From NCBI RefSeq assembly GCF_014217215.1, contig NZ_CP056080.1, positions 1 through 64,000 of the forward strand: a DNA stretch of 64,000 nucleotides, given 5' to 3'. The notes beneath the pieces are model-generated. The model saw only the letters and a list, made by a program, of their open reading frames with translations. It had not been told where the DNA came from and searched no databases. Of the stretch, positions 19,278-26,923 are shown piece after piece (the first letter of the stretch is position 1; the number at the start of each line of letters is the position of its first letter). The stretch is from Rothia nasimurium (lineage in GTDB: Bacteria > Actinomycetota > Actinomycetes > Actinomycetales > Micrococcaceae). A program made the position numbers and the translations under genes.

Positions 19278-20048
19278 GTGAGCGAGCAGGTCGGCAGGTA
19301 CGGCTATTCCAGTGATGAGACTCCGGTGTGCCCCCGCCACCCTGACCAGGTGACCTATGTGCGGTGCGGACGCTGTGGGCGGCTAGCCTGTGGGCAGTGC
19401 CAGGTGCCGCTTGAGGTGGGCATGATGTGCGTGGACTGCCTGGCAGAAGCGCAGCGTTCAGCCCCGCGGGTTCGCTACGCTAAAGCTCACCCCACTATTA
19501 CATATGCCCTTATCGGTATAAATGTTCTGGTGTGGATTCTGCAGTTTATCTTCCCGCAAGTCACGGTATTCGGTATCTACAACCCCCTCTACGTGGAGTA
19601 CACGGGGCAGTGGTACCGCATGCTGACCTCGGGATTCTTGCATTCCCCCGATAACATCAGTCACCTGCTGCTCAACATGTTTACCCTCTACCTCTTCGGC
19701 CAGGCCCTAGAACCCTTGATGGGGAAGGGCAAGTTTCTCGCAACCTACCTGCTCTCAATCGTGGGCGGGTCAGTAGCCGTACACCTGCTGGCTTCGGTAC
19801 TGGGCGGTATGGAGGTAAGCACCTTGGGGGCGTCCGGTGGTGTCTTTGGCCTCTTTGGAGCCTTCTTCGCCCTCTCACGGGCCCGCCAGCAGAGCACCAG
19901 TAGCATCGTGATTCTGGTGGCGGTCAACTTCGCCTTCGGCTTCCTCATGCCGGGTATCTCCTGGGAAGCTCACCTCGGAGGCCTGGTGACCGGCGCCCTG
20001 GTCGCTGCCGTTCTCGACCGGCTACCGAGTCGCCCTCGTAGACCGTAA
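19278..20048 (+). CDS. Rhomboid-family intramembrane serine protease with N-terminal zinc finger
   Basis: A 256-residue membrane protein. The first 60 residues carry a B-box-like zinc finger (CPRHP...CGRCGRLACGQC...CVDC), followed by about six membrane helices. The rhomboid catalytic Ser lies in TLGASGGVFGLFGAF, and the partner His in WEAHLGGLVTGAL. NMFTLYLFG matches the conserved Asn in helix 2. The start is GTG 19278, with AAAGGA 7-8 bases upstream. Natural substrates are unknown. Confidence 0.92.
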   Translation: MSEQVGRYGYSSDETPVCPRHPDQVTYVRCGRCGRLACGQCQVPLEVGMMCVDCLAEAQRSAPRVRYAKAHPTITYALIGINVLVWILQFIFPQVTVFGIYNPLYVEYTGQWYRMLTSGFLHSPDNISHLLLNMFTLYLFGQALEPLMGKGKFLATYLLSIVGGSVAVHLLASVLGGMEVSTLGASGGVFGLFGAFFALSRARQQSTSSIVILVAVNFAFGFLMPGISWEAHLGGLVTGALVAAVLDRLPSRPRRP

Positions 20049-20060
20049 AAACAGTATAAA

Positions 20061-20101
20061 AAGAGTGAGGGCCCACCATTACGGTGAGCCCTCACTCTTT
20101 G
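20061..20101 (+). terminator. Terminator after the rhomboid gene
   Basis: A 12-bp stem AAGAGTGAGGGC (20061-20072) pairs with 20088-20099 and ends in a T run that is also the start of the first DnaA box. Confidence 0.85.
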
Positions 20102-20290
20102 TCCACAGGATTTATCCACAGCTGTTAATAACTACAGGGGTGTAATTCCACAGATGTTAAAAACCTGTGCACAGCACCAAAAAGCTTTAATTACCGCCTG
20201 TAATTACACCGGTGTAAGAGATTTCCCCAGTTTTATCCCCACCTGTGGATAACTTCTATCCGCAGGGTGTAGAAAACCTGTAATTTCAAA
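20099..20290. promoter_or_regulatory. Second DnaA-box cluster
   Basis: Within 155 bp lie TTGTCCACA (20099-20107, plus), TTATCCACA (20112-20120, plus) and TTATCCACA (20244-20252, minus), with near-matches such as ATTCCACAG and CTGTGCACA between. The palindrome TGTAATTACA at 20199-20208 is shared with oriC, and several TGTAATT half-sites follow. The stretch is AT-rich and non-coding. It could be a second half of the origin, a DnaA-titration site or a regulator of the downstream gene. Confidence 0.7.
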
Positions 20291-20305
20291 AAATATGATG
20301 GGTGC

Positions 20306-20608
20306 CTACTTGCCCGATGCCTCAATGAGCTCAGCTACGGTCTGCGGGGCGCTTGCCGCTGAGGCAACAAAAGACCGCTCCGCGGTGCGAACGGTCGGCA
20401 CCACAGCGTTACCGTCATTGACGCTCTTTACATAAGCCTCGGCGTCCGCGTCCTCCCAAATATTGACCCAGATAGCCCGCTCACCCACCTCACCGAGACC
20501 GGCATCCAGGCGCTGGCAGAAGGGGCAGCCCGGACGCCAATAAATTGCGACGCCGCCTTCGGAGACGAACTGCTCGGCAGCGGCGTGGGTAGAAGATGCG
20601 CTTGGCAT
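20306..20608 (-). CDS. Glutaredoxin/mycoredoxin-like protein
   Basis: A 100-residue thioredoxin-fold protein with the redox motif WRPGCPFCQRL (CPFC at about residues 28-31), a conserved cis-Pro segment VVPTVRT and a C-terminal helix. This fits actinobacterial mycoredoxin-like glutaredoxins, which reduce mycothiol mixed disulfides. The start is ATG 20608, with AAGGAG 6 bases upstream. An in-frame ATG six codons earlier lies upstream of that Shine-Dalgarno. The promoter region would overlap neither DnaA-box cluster nor terminator. Confidence 0.85.
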   Translation of the reverse strand: MPSASSTHAAAEQFVSEGGVAIYWRPGCPFCQRLDAGLGEVGERAIWVNIWEDADAEAYVKSVNDGNAVVPTVRTAERSFVASAASAPQTVAELIEASGK

Positions 20609-20777
20609 AGAAAACTCCTTATTCAAAACGGTAGAGGTACCCGGTACAACGTGGCAGGGGGCCTGATATTCCCGCTTTTTACGGCACAGCCTCTGCGGGG
20701 TGGGTAGATACAGCTATCGCCGGGGCCCACGATATATCGTGAGCACCCGGCGATAGCGGTAAACCTAAAAGACGGTT

Positions 20778-20942
20778 TTACTTACCGAACTTCTCGGTGA
20801 GCTTGGTAGCGGCACCGGCAGCGGCTTCCTTAGCCTTCTCAGCATTTTCTTCGCTGACGACTTCCTTGCCAGCCTTCTCGTTGATGGCGTCCTGAGCCTT
20901 GTCGATGCTGTCGTTGATGGCGCTATTGAGATCGAAACCCAT
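20778..20942 (-). CDS. Small helical protein (54 aa), stress/antitoxin-like
   Basis: A 54-residue charged helical protein (MGFDLNSAINDSIDKAQDAI... ending KLTEKFGK) with an AGAAAGGTG Shine-Dalgarno about 6 bases upstream. Its composition resembles the small Rv0909-type proteins of actinobacteria and the CsbD-like gene next door. No toxin partner is seen. It is too short to be caught by length-filtered gene calls, but the ribosome site and codon use support it. Confidence 0.7.
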   Translation of the reverse strand: MGFDLNSAINDSIDKAQDAINEKAGKEVVSEENAEKAKEAAAGAATKLTEKFGK

Positions 20943-21021
20943 GGGTTTCACCTTTCTTTTGCGGTGCGAGGGGCCCCGAATTGGGTGCCCACTAGCAGTT
21001 TAGCGCCTGAAAGGGGTAGGG

Positions 21022-21252
21022 CTAGTCCTTCTTGAGGGAGTCCTTGATGCCGCTGATGGCATCCTTAGCCTTATCAACACCGTCGGAGATGGTCTGCTTG
21101 GCTTCGTCGACCTTGTCCTTAGCCTGGGCCTGAACTTGGTCGGCCTTGCCTTCAGCTTCGAGGCGGTCATCGCCGGTCAGCTTGCCGCCGGCTTCCTTGG
21201 CCTTGCCAGCGAGGTTGTCGAGGCCATTTTCAATCTTGTCTTCTGCAGCCAT
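21022..21252 (-). CDS. CsbD-family stress-response protein
   Basis: A 76-residue hydrophilic protein. Its N-terminal part is the CsbD pattern DKIENGLDNLAGKAKEAGGK, TGDDRLEAEGKADQ, followed by amphipathic heptads. CsbD proteins are often induced by general stress. The start is ATG 21252 with AAAGGAG upstream. An extended reading frame to 21396 lacks support. It points the same way as the small helical gene at 20778. Confidence 0.88.
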   Translation of the reverse strand: MAAEDKIENGLDNLAGKAKEAGGKLTGDDRLEAEGKADQVQAQAKDKVDEAKQTISDGVDKAKDAISGIKDSLKKD

Positions 21253-21413
21253 GGTGGGCTCCTTTCGTTTCTCGCCTGCGCGAGCTTGGAGTAGAGGGAT
21301 AGTTCGTAGGCTTCCCTTATTGATAAGTTTACGCACTGATGCCATAAAAAGAAACCCAGCAGGCTGAGAAAATTCTGATGGCTGCCCCTGGGTCACCTTG
21401 AAATAAGAGAGCC

Positions 21414-22787
21414 CTATATATCTCGATCTGCCGGGAATCCCGCCACCATGGGCAGGAACTCGGGGTCGGCATAGCCGTGCTGGGCGTAGGCTAGAGCCAC
21501 CCGCTCTGCTGCCGACTTCAACAGGTGGGTCGGCAGTAGGGCCATCACAGCCCCGCCAAAACCGCCACCCACAATGCGGGCACCCAGGGCTCCGGCCGCC
21601 AGGCAGGTATCAACCGCCAGATCAATCTCGGGGCGCGAAACGCGCAGCTCATCGCGCATCGACACAAAACTCTCGGTAAAGAGCCTGCCCAGCTCGCTCC
21701 AGTCAACCTGCTCACCGGCGTCCTTGCGGCCCAGCAGGTAGGCTGCCCGCTCCACCAGGGTCATATCGTGCAGGGTGTGGCGCACCCAGCCGCGCGGGAA
21801 GGTGCGGGGCTCGCCGCTCTCTTCCAGGGCAACCAGGGCGCGGTTGACGGTCTGATCCACCAGATCCAGGCGGCACTGCTTAGCCTCGCGCTCGCTCATA
21901 CCGGCACAGGTGAGATCCTCAGGCAGGGCGTTGCGCAGATAGTCCAGCCCCATCGCCTCTGTCACTGCCTCGTTTGCCTCGCGGCGGGCAGCAAACTCAC
22001 CCCCCGCCAGCTCGTGGGGGGTATTGGTGTTGATGACCAGCCAACCTAGGTCAGCGCTCGCCACGTCAACGGTCAGCGGGTTGATGGAGAAATCGCGGAA
22101 GTCCACCACCAGGGCCTTGCCCGGTGCCGAACGTAGCGAAGCGGTCTGGTCAAGGCCGCCGGTGCGGGCCCCCGCCACCTCGTTCTCGGCACGAATACAG
22201 ACCTGGGCCAGGCGGGCACGCAGGGCGTCATTAGCGGGGGAGAGGTCAGAGGGTAGAGCCTCAGTGCAGTCGCACCCCTGGCGCAGGGGGCAGGAAAGAT
22301 CTAGTAGGGCCAGGGCTGTGGAGCACTCCAGGGCGGCAGAGGACGACAGCCCCCCGCCCACCGGCACCTGGGAGGTAATCAGCAGGTCAGCCCCAAAATT
22401 ATGGGGCAGGGTGATATCTTTGCCACCCTCCCGGTTCATGGCCCAGGCTACACCCGCCACATAGGTGAACCAGCCCTTAAAGGTGCCCGGGGTGATCTCG
22501 CGAATCACGACCGTGCGGTCGTCCCCCGGCATCTGTAAGGACGCAGCCCGCAGCACCCCGTCGGTGCGCAACCTACCCGCCACATAGGTGCGGTAGGGCA
22601 GGGGCATGGGCATGCAGGAGCCGCCGAGAAAGTCGATGTATTCACCCAGCAGGTTGAGACGTCCGGGCGCTGACCACACCCCGTCGGGCTCCACCCCGTA
22701 CTTTTCAACAAAAGCAGCGCGGGCTGCCTCAACTTCGGCGCGGTGGTCTGGCAGGGTAGCCCAGGCGGGCTCAGCACGGAGGGTCAT
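21414..22787 (-). CDS. galK: Galactokinase-like GHMP kinase
   Basis: A GHMP-fold sugar-1-kinase of 457 residues. It has the galactokinase N-terminal motif in an altered form (APGRLNLLGEYIDFLGG in place of the usual GR-NLIGEHTDYN-G), the ATP loop VPVGGGLSSSAALECS (about 142-157), the catalytic Asp in GGLDQTASL, and C-terminal GARIVGGGFGGAVMAL. The changed sugar-contact residues (His to Tyr, Asn to Leu) leave open a substrate other than galactose. No galT or galE is adjacent. A TetR-type gene lies just upstream. Confidence 0.82.
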   Translation of the reverse strand: MTLRAEPAWATLPDHRAEVEAARAAFVEKYGVEPDGVWSAPGRLNLLGEYIDFLGGSCMPMPLPYRTYVAGRLRTDGVLRAASLQMPGDDRTVVIREITPGTFKGWFTYVAGVAWAMNREGGKDITLPHNFGADLLITSQVPVGGGLSSSAALECSTALALLDLSCPLRQGCDCTEALPSDLSPANDALRARLAQVCIRAENEVAGARTGGLDQTASLRSAPGKALVVDFRDFSINPLTVDVASADLGWLVINTNTPHELAGGEFAARREANEAVTEAMGLDYLRNALPEDLTCAGMSEREAKQCRLDLVDQTVNRALVALEESGEPRTFPRGWVRHTLHDMTLVERAAYLLGRKDAGEQVDWSELGRLFTESFVSMRDELRVSRPEIDLAVDTCLAAGALGARIVGGGFGGAVMALLPTHLLKSAAERVALAYAQHGYADPEFLPMVAGFPADRDI

Positions 22788-22831
22788 GGTCTTATCTTTT
22801 CGTTCTACGGGGCTTGGCTGAGTGGGGTTGG

Positions 22832-23374
22832 TTAGGCGGTGAAGCCCTTGATGATGGCGGTGAGGGCGGAGGTATAGGACGCCGGTGGCTCAGGGGGTGG
22901 GGTGCTGCCGGCGAGTAGGGCCCGGGTCTGCTCTTGCTCGATGAGGCTCAGGCAGGTGTGCATAAAAATTTCGGCGGCCTGGGCCGGCTGCGGGGTGCCG
23001 GTGGCGGCTTCAAAGCCAGTTTCAAGGGCGTCGAGCAGTACTAGCCTATCGGGGGTGAGCGTTGCGGGGTGAAGGGCCAGGGCTAGGCGGATGACTTCGG
23101 AACATTCCTTAACCGGAATAAGTTGCCGGTAGGTGTTTTCCCCGGTAATGAGCAGGGTGTCGGGGGTGGCCGGGGCACTGGGCCTTTCTACCGTTGCCAG
23201 CATGCGGGAGGCCAGTGAGGCTAGAAGCTCCTGCTTATTCTTGACGTGATAGTAGAGCGCACCGGGGGCTACGCCCAGCTCGGTAGCCAGCCGACGCATC
23301 GAGAGGTCGGCTAAGCCAAACTGGCGCAGCACATCAAAAGCGGTGTCAAGAATCTTCTCACGGGATAAAGCCAC
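22832..23374 (-). CDS. TetR-family transcriptional regulator
   Basis: A 180-residue regulator with the N-terminal helix-turn-helix (FDVLRQFGLADLSMRRLATELGVAPGALYYHVKNK in two stretches, residues 11-45) and a helical ligand domain. The start is GTG 23374, overlapping a GAGGGG ribosome site. It is upstream of, and in the same direction as, the galactokinase gene. It lies divergently 81 bp from the BioB-like gene, so it could control either side. BioQ, the actinobacterial biotin repressor, is also TetR-type, which makes this a candidate by position only. Confidence 0.85.
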   Translation of the reverse strand: MALSREKILDTAFDVLRQFGLADLSMRRLATELGVAPGALYYHVKNKQELLASLASRMLATVERPSAPATPDTLLITGENTYRQLIPVKECSEVIRLALALHPATLTPDRLVLLDALETGFEAATGTPQPAQAAEIFMHTCLSLIEQEQTRALLAGSTPPPEPPASYTSALTAIIKGFTA

Positions 23375-23455
23375 CCCCTCATTGTGACCTACTTTCGCTC
23401 CCGGCAACAGCTGGCAGTGGGCACTGTTCCCTCGAAGAGGAGTAGATTTGAACCC

Positions 23456-24157
23456 ATGACCCTCAACTTTTCAGATCTTGCCGCCCGCCTGCGCGCAGGC
23501 GAAACTGCTTCACCGGCCGACCTTCGCGATGTGCTGACTGCCAGCCCCGCCGCCGCCTTCGCCCTCATGGACCTGGCTGCAGAGCTACGCGCCACCCACT
23601 TCGGCTCAACCATTACCGCCACCAACCTGCTGGGCGCACCCGCGCGGCAGATGGCGTCCTCCCTCGTAGAGGTCGCAGCCCCGCTCGACGCCGACGCACT
23701 GGCAGCTACCTTAGCTGACCTGGCCGCCGACCCCGCGGTGGAGCGCATCGACGTGGACTTTGTGGGCGTACCCGCCCTGGCCCCCATGGAGGCCCTGCGC
23801 GTGCTAGCTGCCGCCCGCCTGGCCGCACCCGCAAAGAGCCTGCACCTGGGGGAGAGTCGCGAAATGACCCTGCGCTCCCTGCAACCTTTGGCGGTCGGTG
23901 CCCTGGATTCGCTGGTGCTGACCGTAGACCCCGCCCAGCCCCGTCTGATTTTTGAGGATCTCAAGCTCATTGTGGGTGCCGGCCTCACTATCGCCGATGC
24001 GGGCGACCGCGACCTGGTAGCTGAGTATGTAAAGCACCTGCGTGCTGCCGGGGTAGAGGACGCGGACGCCTACGCCCAGGTCGCACTGGAGGGCGCGGCG
24101 TCCGGTGGCGGCTGTGGCGGCAACTGTACCTGTGGCTCTGGGGGCTGTGGCGCCTAG
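23456..24157 (+). CDS. BioB-like protein lacking the radical-SAM core, Cys-rich tail
   Basis: A 233-residue protein whose two ends mirror the BioB encoded downstream. Residues 1-55 match BioB's N-terminal helices, and residues about 105-215 match BioB's C-terminal region (MEALRVLAAARL; SREMTLRSLQPLA; FEDLKLIV; AGDRDLVAEYVKHLRAAGV). The barrel between them, with CxxxCxxC and the [2Fe-2S] cysteines, is missing. The protein ends in GGGCGGNCTCGSGGCGA, five Cys resembling the Cys-rich tail of BioB. It cannot be a biotin synthase. A scaffold, sulfur/Fe-S donor or stabilising role is inference. Confidence 0.75.
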   Translation: MTLNFSDLAARLRAGETASPADLRDVLTASPAAAFALMDLAAELRATHFGSTITATNLLGAPARQMASSLVEVAAPLDADALAATLADLAADPAVERIDVDFVGVPALAPMEALRVLAAARLAAPAKSLHLGESREMTLRSLQPLAVGALDSLVLTVDPAQPRLIFEDLKLIVGAGLTIADAGDRDLVAEYVKHLRAAGVEDADAYAQVALEGAASGGGCGGNCTCGSGGCGA

Positions 24158-24171
24158 CCAGTTTTACCGAA

Positions 24172-24234
24172 AGGTACCATCTAAATCAGAAAAACCCACG
24201 AACTAGGTGGGTTTTTCTGATTTAGATGGTACCT
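24172..24234. repeat. Perfect 28-bp inverted repeat between the BioB-like gene and bioB
   Basis: Arms 24172-24199 and 24207-24234 are perfectly complementary around GAACTAG. The inner stem has AAAAACCCAC / GTGGGTTTTT, so read in either direction it can act as a hairpin with internal U runs. It probably terminates transcription of the BioB-like gene and insulates bioB. Confidence 0.75.
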
Positions 24235-24260
24235 AGTTGATGTCATAAAACTAGCCAATT

Positions 24261-24273
24261 TGAACACCGTTCA
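24261..24273. promoter_or_regulatory. BioQ-type operator upstream of bioB
   Basis: TGAACACCGTTCA fits the TGAAC-N3-GTTAC-like box described for the actinobacterial biotin repressor BioQ, differing only in the last half-site. It is 21 bases upstream of the bioB ATG, where a bound repressor would block RNA polymerase. Confidence 0.65.
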
Positions 24274-24294
24274 AAATCGGTGTTGACTGGTTCC

Positions 24295-25533
24295 ATGATT
24301 GACTTCTCTGCCATTGCCGACCGCGCCCTGGCCGGCCAGCCCGCAAGTCGCGACGAAGCGCTTGCCGCCCTGACCGCCAGTGACGCCGAAACCTTCGCCC
24401 TCGTCGACGCCGCCTCCCGCCTGCGCCGCCACTACTTCGGGAACACCGTCAAGGTGAACTACCTGGTCAACCTTAAATCCGGCCTCTGCCCCGAAGACTG
24501 CACCTACTGCTCCCAGCGCCTTGGCTCCGAAGCTGAAGTGCTCAAATACTCCTGGATCAAAACCGACGAAGCCGTCAAACAGGCCGGCTACGGCATCGCG
24601 GGTGGAGCCTCCCGCGTCTGCATGGTCGCCTCGGGCAAGGGACCCACCGACCGCGACGTCGAGCGCGTTGCCACCATGGTCGAAGACCTCAAAGAAGAAC
24701 ACCCCCAGGTGGAAGTCTGCGCCTGCCTGGGCATTCTCAAGGACGGCCAGGCAGACCGCCTCAAGCAGGCCGGAGTGGATGCCTACAACCACAATCTCAA
24801 CACCAGCGAAGACCACTACGCCGATATCTGCACCACGCACACCTACGCTGACCGCCTCGCCACCGTCGATAAGGCCCAGAGTGCCGGGCTCTCGGCCTGC
24901 TCCGGCCTGATTGTGGGTATGAAGGAAACTGACGAGCAGCTGGTCGATGCGATTTTTGCCCTGCGTGACCTGGGCGGCGACTCCATTCCCGTCAACTTTC
25001 TCATGCCCTTTGAGGGCACTCCGCTGGCGGGCACCTGGGAGCTCACTCCCATGCGCTGCCTGCGTATTCTCGCTGCCGTGCGCCTGGTAGCCCCTGATAA
25101 GGAGCTGCGCATGGCGGGCGGACGCGAAATGCACCTGCGCACCCTGCAACCCCTAGCCCTGCACGTGGTTAACTCCCTCTTCCTGGGTGACTATCTTACC
25201 TCGACCGGCCAGTCAGCCCTTGACGACCTGAAAATGATTCGGGACGGCGGGTTCGTGGTGCTCGGCGCCGAAGACCGCGACCTGGTCGCCGAACACGAGG
25301 ACTACCTGCGCGCCCACGGCGTAGACCTCACCCAGGAAACTGCTATTGCGTCCGCGCCCTGCGGGGCGTCCGGTGGCTGCGGTGGGTGCAGCTCCGGGGC
25401 CTGCGGGACCCACCCGTCCGCGGGGGAGGCGGACGCCGGCGTCCGCCCCGCTGGTGGGCAGCGGGCCCCCGAGGTCCTGGTACCCGAAATCCGCCGCCGC
25501 GGGGTCGGGACGGATGCCGCCCCCAACTTCTAG
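24295..25533 (+). CDS. bioB: Biotin synthase with extended Cys-rich C-terminus
   Basis: A radical-SAM enzyme that inserts sulfur into dethiobiotin. The [4Fe-4S] motif CPEDCTYC is at residues 65-72. The [2Fe-2S] ligands are visible in [17 protein letters not shown] and SACSGLIVG, with the Arg in [19 protein letters not shown] is the classical BioB motif. The 412 residues exceed E. coli BioB (346). The extra tail carries [16 protein letters not shown], then a disordered Pro/Gly stretch. The start is ATG 24295; GTG 24280 is possible. No Shine-Dalgarno is clear. A BioQ-type box lies just upstream. Confidence 0.96.
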   Translation: MIDFSAIADRALAGQPASRDEALAALTASDAETFALVDAASRLRRHYFGNTVKVNYLVNLKSGLCPEDCTYCSQRLGSEAEVLKYSWIKTDEAVKQAGYGIAGGASRVCMVASGKGPTDRDVERVATMVEDLKEEHPQVEVCACLGILKDGQADRLKQAGVDAYNHNLNTSEDHYADICTTHTYADRLATVDKAQSAGLSACSGLIVGMKETDEQLVDAIFALRDLGGDSIPVNFLMPFEGTPLAGTWELTPMRCLRILAAVRLVAPDKELRMAGGREMHLRTLQPLALHVVNSLFLGDYLTSTGQSALDDLKMIRDGGFVVLGAEDRDLVAEHEDYLRAHGVDLTQETAIASAPCGASGGCGGCSSGACGTHPSAGEADAGVRPAGGQRAPEVLVPEIRRRGVGTDAAPNF

Positions 25534-25810
25534 CCCTACTTTCTAGCCCCGGGGCGGTGGTATCTTGAAATCGCACCTGGGGCAGCTGTCCGTTCTTTAT
25601 GCTTCAACCGCCCGCGAGCGGGAGTGATTCGAGGCACCGGCTAGGTGGCACTCAAGAAATTTGCAGAATCATCACCTACTATGGGTAAGTGCTTATTCCG
25701 CTATAGGTCTATATGGATCCAAGGTTGATGAGGGTCTTTAGGGGCCGGTGGGCACACACGCAATATATTCTTCAATCAGAATATTAAATTTTTTCACAGA
25801 ATCAGGACCA

Positions 25811-26194
25811 ATGGACACCAAAGACCTTTCCCCGGCATATCTCACCTCCCTCGCAGCCCTCTTTGTAGCAGCTTTGATGGTGGGTGCGAGTTCCACCTGG
25901 GTATCAGTGCTGGGCTGGGTTGTACTACTGGCTGGTGTAGGTCTGAACGTCTTTGCCACCCTGGTGATGGTACAGCGCCTCAAGGGCGGCCCCCTGCCCG
26001 CGATGATTACCGGCGCCGGTAGGGACGCCCAGGTAGAGTATGAGGAAGAAGAGGACGCCCCGGCTGACCTCCACTTCTCTGAGCCCGAGGCAATTACCGA
26101 GTCCCAGCCCCTGGTATCAGCCGCAGCTCCCAGTGCTGCCGCCAGCGACGAGCGCATCTTCCGCTCTCGCGCCCCGCGCCCGCACGTCCGCTAA
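25811..26194 (+). CDS. Small membrane protein, paralogue 1
   Basis: A 127-residue protein with two hydrophobic helices (about residues 10-29 and 33-52) and an acidic, disordered C-terminal tail. Its N-terminus MDTKDLSPAYLTSLAALFV resembles MDTRFLLSPAYLVSVAALIV of the next gene, so the two arose by duplication. The start is ATG 25811, with a weak CAGGA site. The family is unrecognised. The next gene is 16 bp downstream, probably in one operon. Confidence 0.65.
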   Translation: MDTKDLSPAYLTSLAALFVAALMVGASSTWVSVLGWVVLLAGVGLNVFATLVMVQRLKGGPLPAMITGAGRDAQVEYEEEEDAPADLHFSEPEAITESQPLVSAAAPSAAASDERIFRSRAPRPHVR

Positions 26195-26210
26195 CCACCG
26201 AGAGGACCCC

Positions 26211-26447
26211 ATGGATACCCGCTTTCTTCTCTCTCCCGCCTACCTGGTTTCCGTTGCTGCCCTGATTGTTGGTGCGATTCTCAGCGGTACCGTCCTGATG
26301 GTGATTGGCTGGATTATCTTCATTATCGGCCTGGCCCTCAACGCCCTGGCCCTGGTGGTACTGGCTAACCGTGAACAGCTGTATAAGGCACAGCGGGTTG
26401 GAGTCATTCCGAAGGGCCAGAAGTCCGACTCAGGCAACCAGCAGTAA
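26211..26447 (+). CDS. Small membrane protein, paralogue 2
   Basis: A 78-residue two-helix membrane protein (helices about 10-28 and 31-52) with a short basic tail (KAQRVGVIPKGQK). It is paralogous to the gene 16 bp upstream but lacks its acidic tail. AGAGGA lies 4-5 bases before the ATG. A GC-rich terminator follows at 26491. Confidence 0.7.
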   Translation: MDTRFLLSPAYLVSVAALIVGAILSGTVLMVIGWIIFIIGLALNALALVVLANREQLYKAQRVGVIPKGQKSDSGNQQ

Positions 26448-26490
26448 AATCTAAAAATTTTTTCTCTGCCTACCGGCAGAGCAAAGACAA

Positions 26491-26520
26491 GGGGCGGACG
26501 CTTACAAGCGTCCGCCCCTC
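26491..26520 (+). terminator. Terminator hairpin, possibly bidirectional
   Basis: Stem GGGGCGGACGCTT / AAGCGTCCGCCCC (26491-26519) closes the two-gene membrane-protein operon and faces the convergent MarR gene. The arms contain GCGGACGC, a word enriched in this window. Confidence 0.75.
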
Positions 26521-26530
26521 TGTGTATCTT

Positions 26531-26923
26531 CTAGGCTCTTACCCGCCTGCGCTCGGGGTGGGCAACCTTGCCGAGAACACTGCGGGAAAAGTGGGCCAGG
26601 GCCCGGGCGATATCGGGGTCTAGCCCCTCAAAAACCGTGCGCTGCACCTCGCGGGTATAGATCGGGGTGGCTTCTCTAAAGACCTGCCACCCCTGCTGGG
26701 TAATGAGCACTCCCTTGCCCCGCTTGTCGCTGGGCACCGAGACCTTGGTGACCCAGCCATTTTTTTCTAGCACATCAACCTGATAGGTCAGCCGTGATGC
26801 CGAGACATTGGTGGCGCGGGCAAGGTCGCGCATGCGCACCACGGGGTGTGCATCGGTGGAATCTGTCTGTGGTAAATCTATGATTGCTGCCAGAATCCTG
26901 TAGTCTGCCAGTTTGATTTTCAC
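26531..26923 (-). CDS. MarR-family transcriptional regulator
   Basis: A 130-residue winged-helix regulator: MRDLARATNVSASRLTYQVDVLEKNGWV is the recognition helix-turn-helix, followed by the wing SVPSDKRGKGVLIT and a C-terminal dimerisation helix. It is shorter than typical MarR at the N-terminus. It lies near the flavin monooxygenase operon and may regulate it, an inference from position. Confidence 0.85.
   Translation of the reverse strand: MKIKLADYRILAAIIDLPQTDSTDAHPVVRMRDLARATNVSASRLTYQVDVLEKNGWVTKVSVPSDKRGKGVLITQQGWQVFREATPIYTREVQRTVFEGLDPDIARALAHFSRSVLGKVAHPERRRVRA

Noticed and set aside
24271-25149. Minus-strand open frame of 292 codons opposite bioB
   Set aside because: Antisense shadow of bioB with biased composition and no ribosome site.
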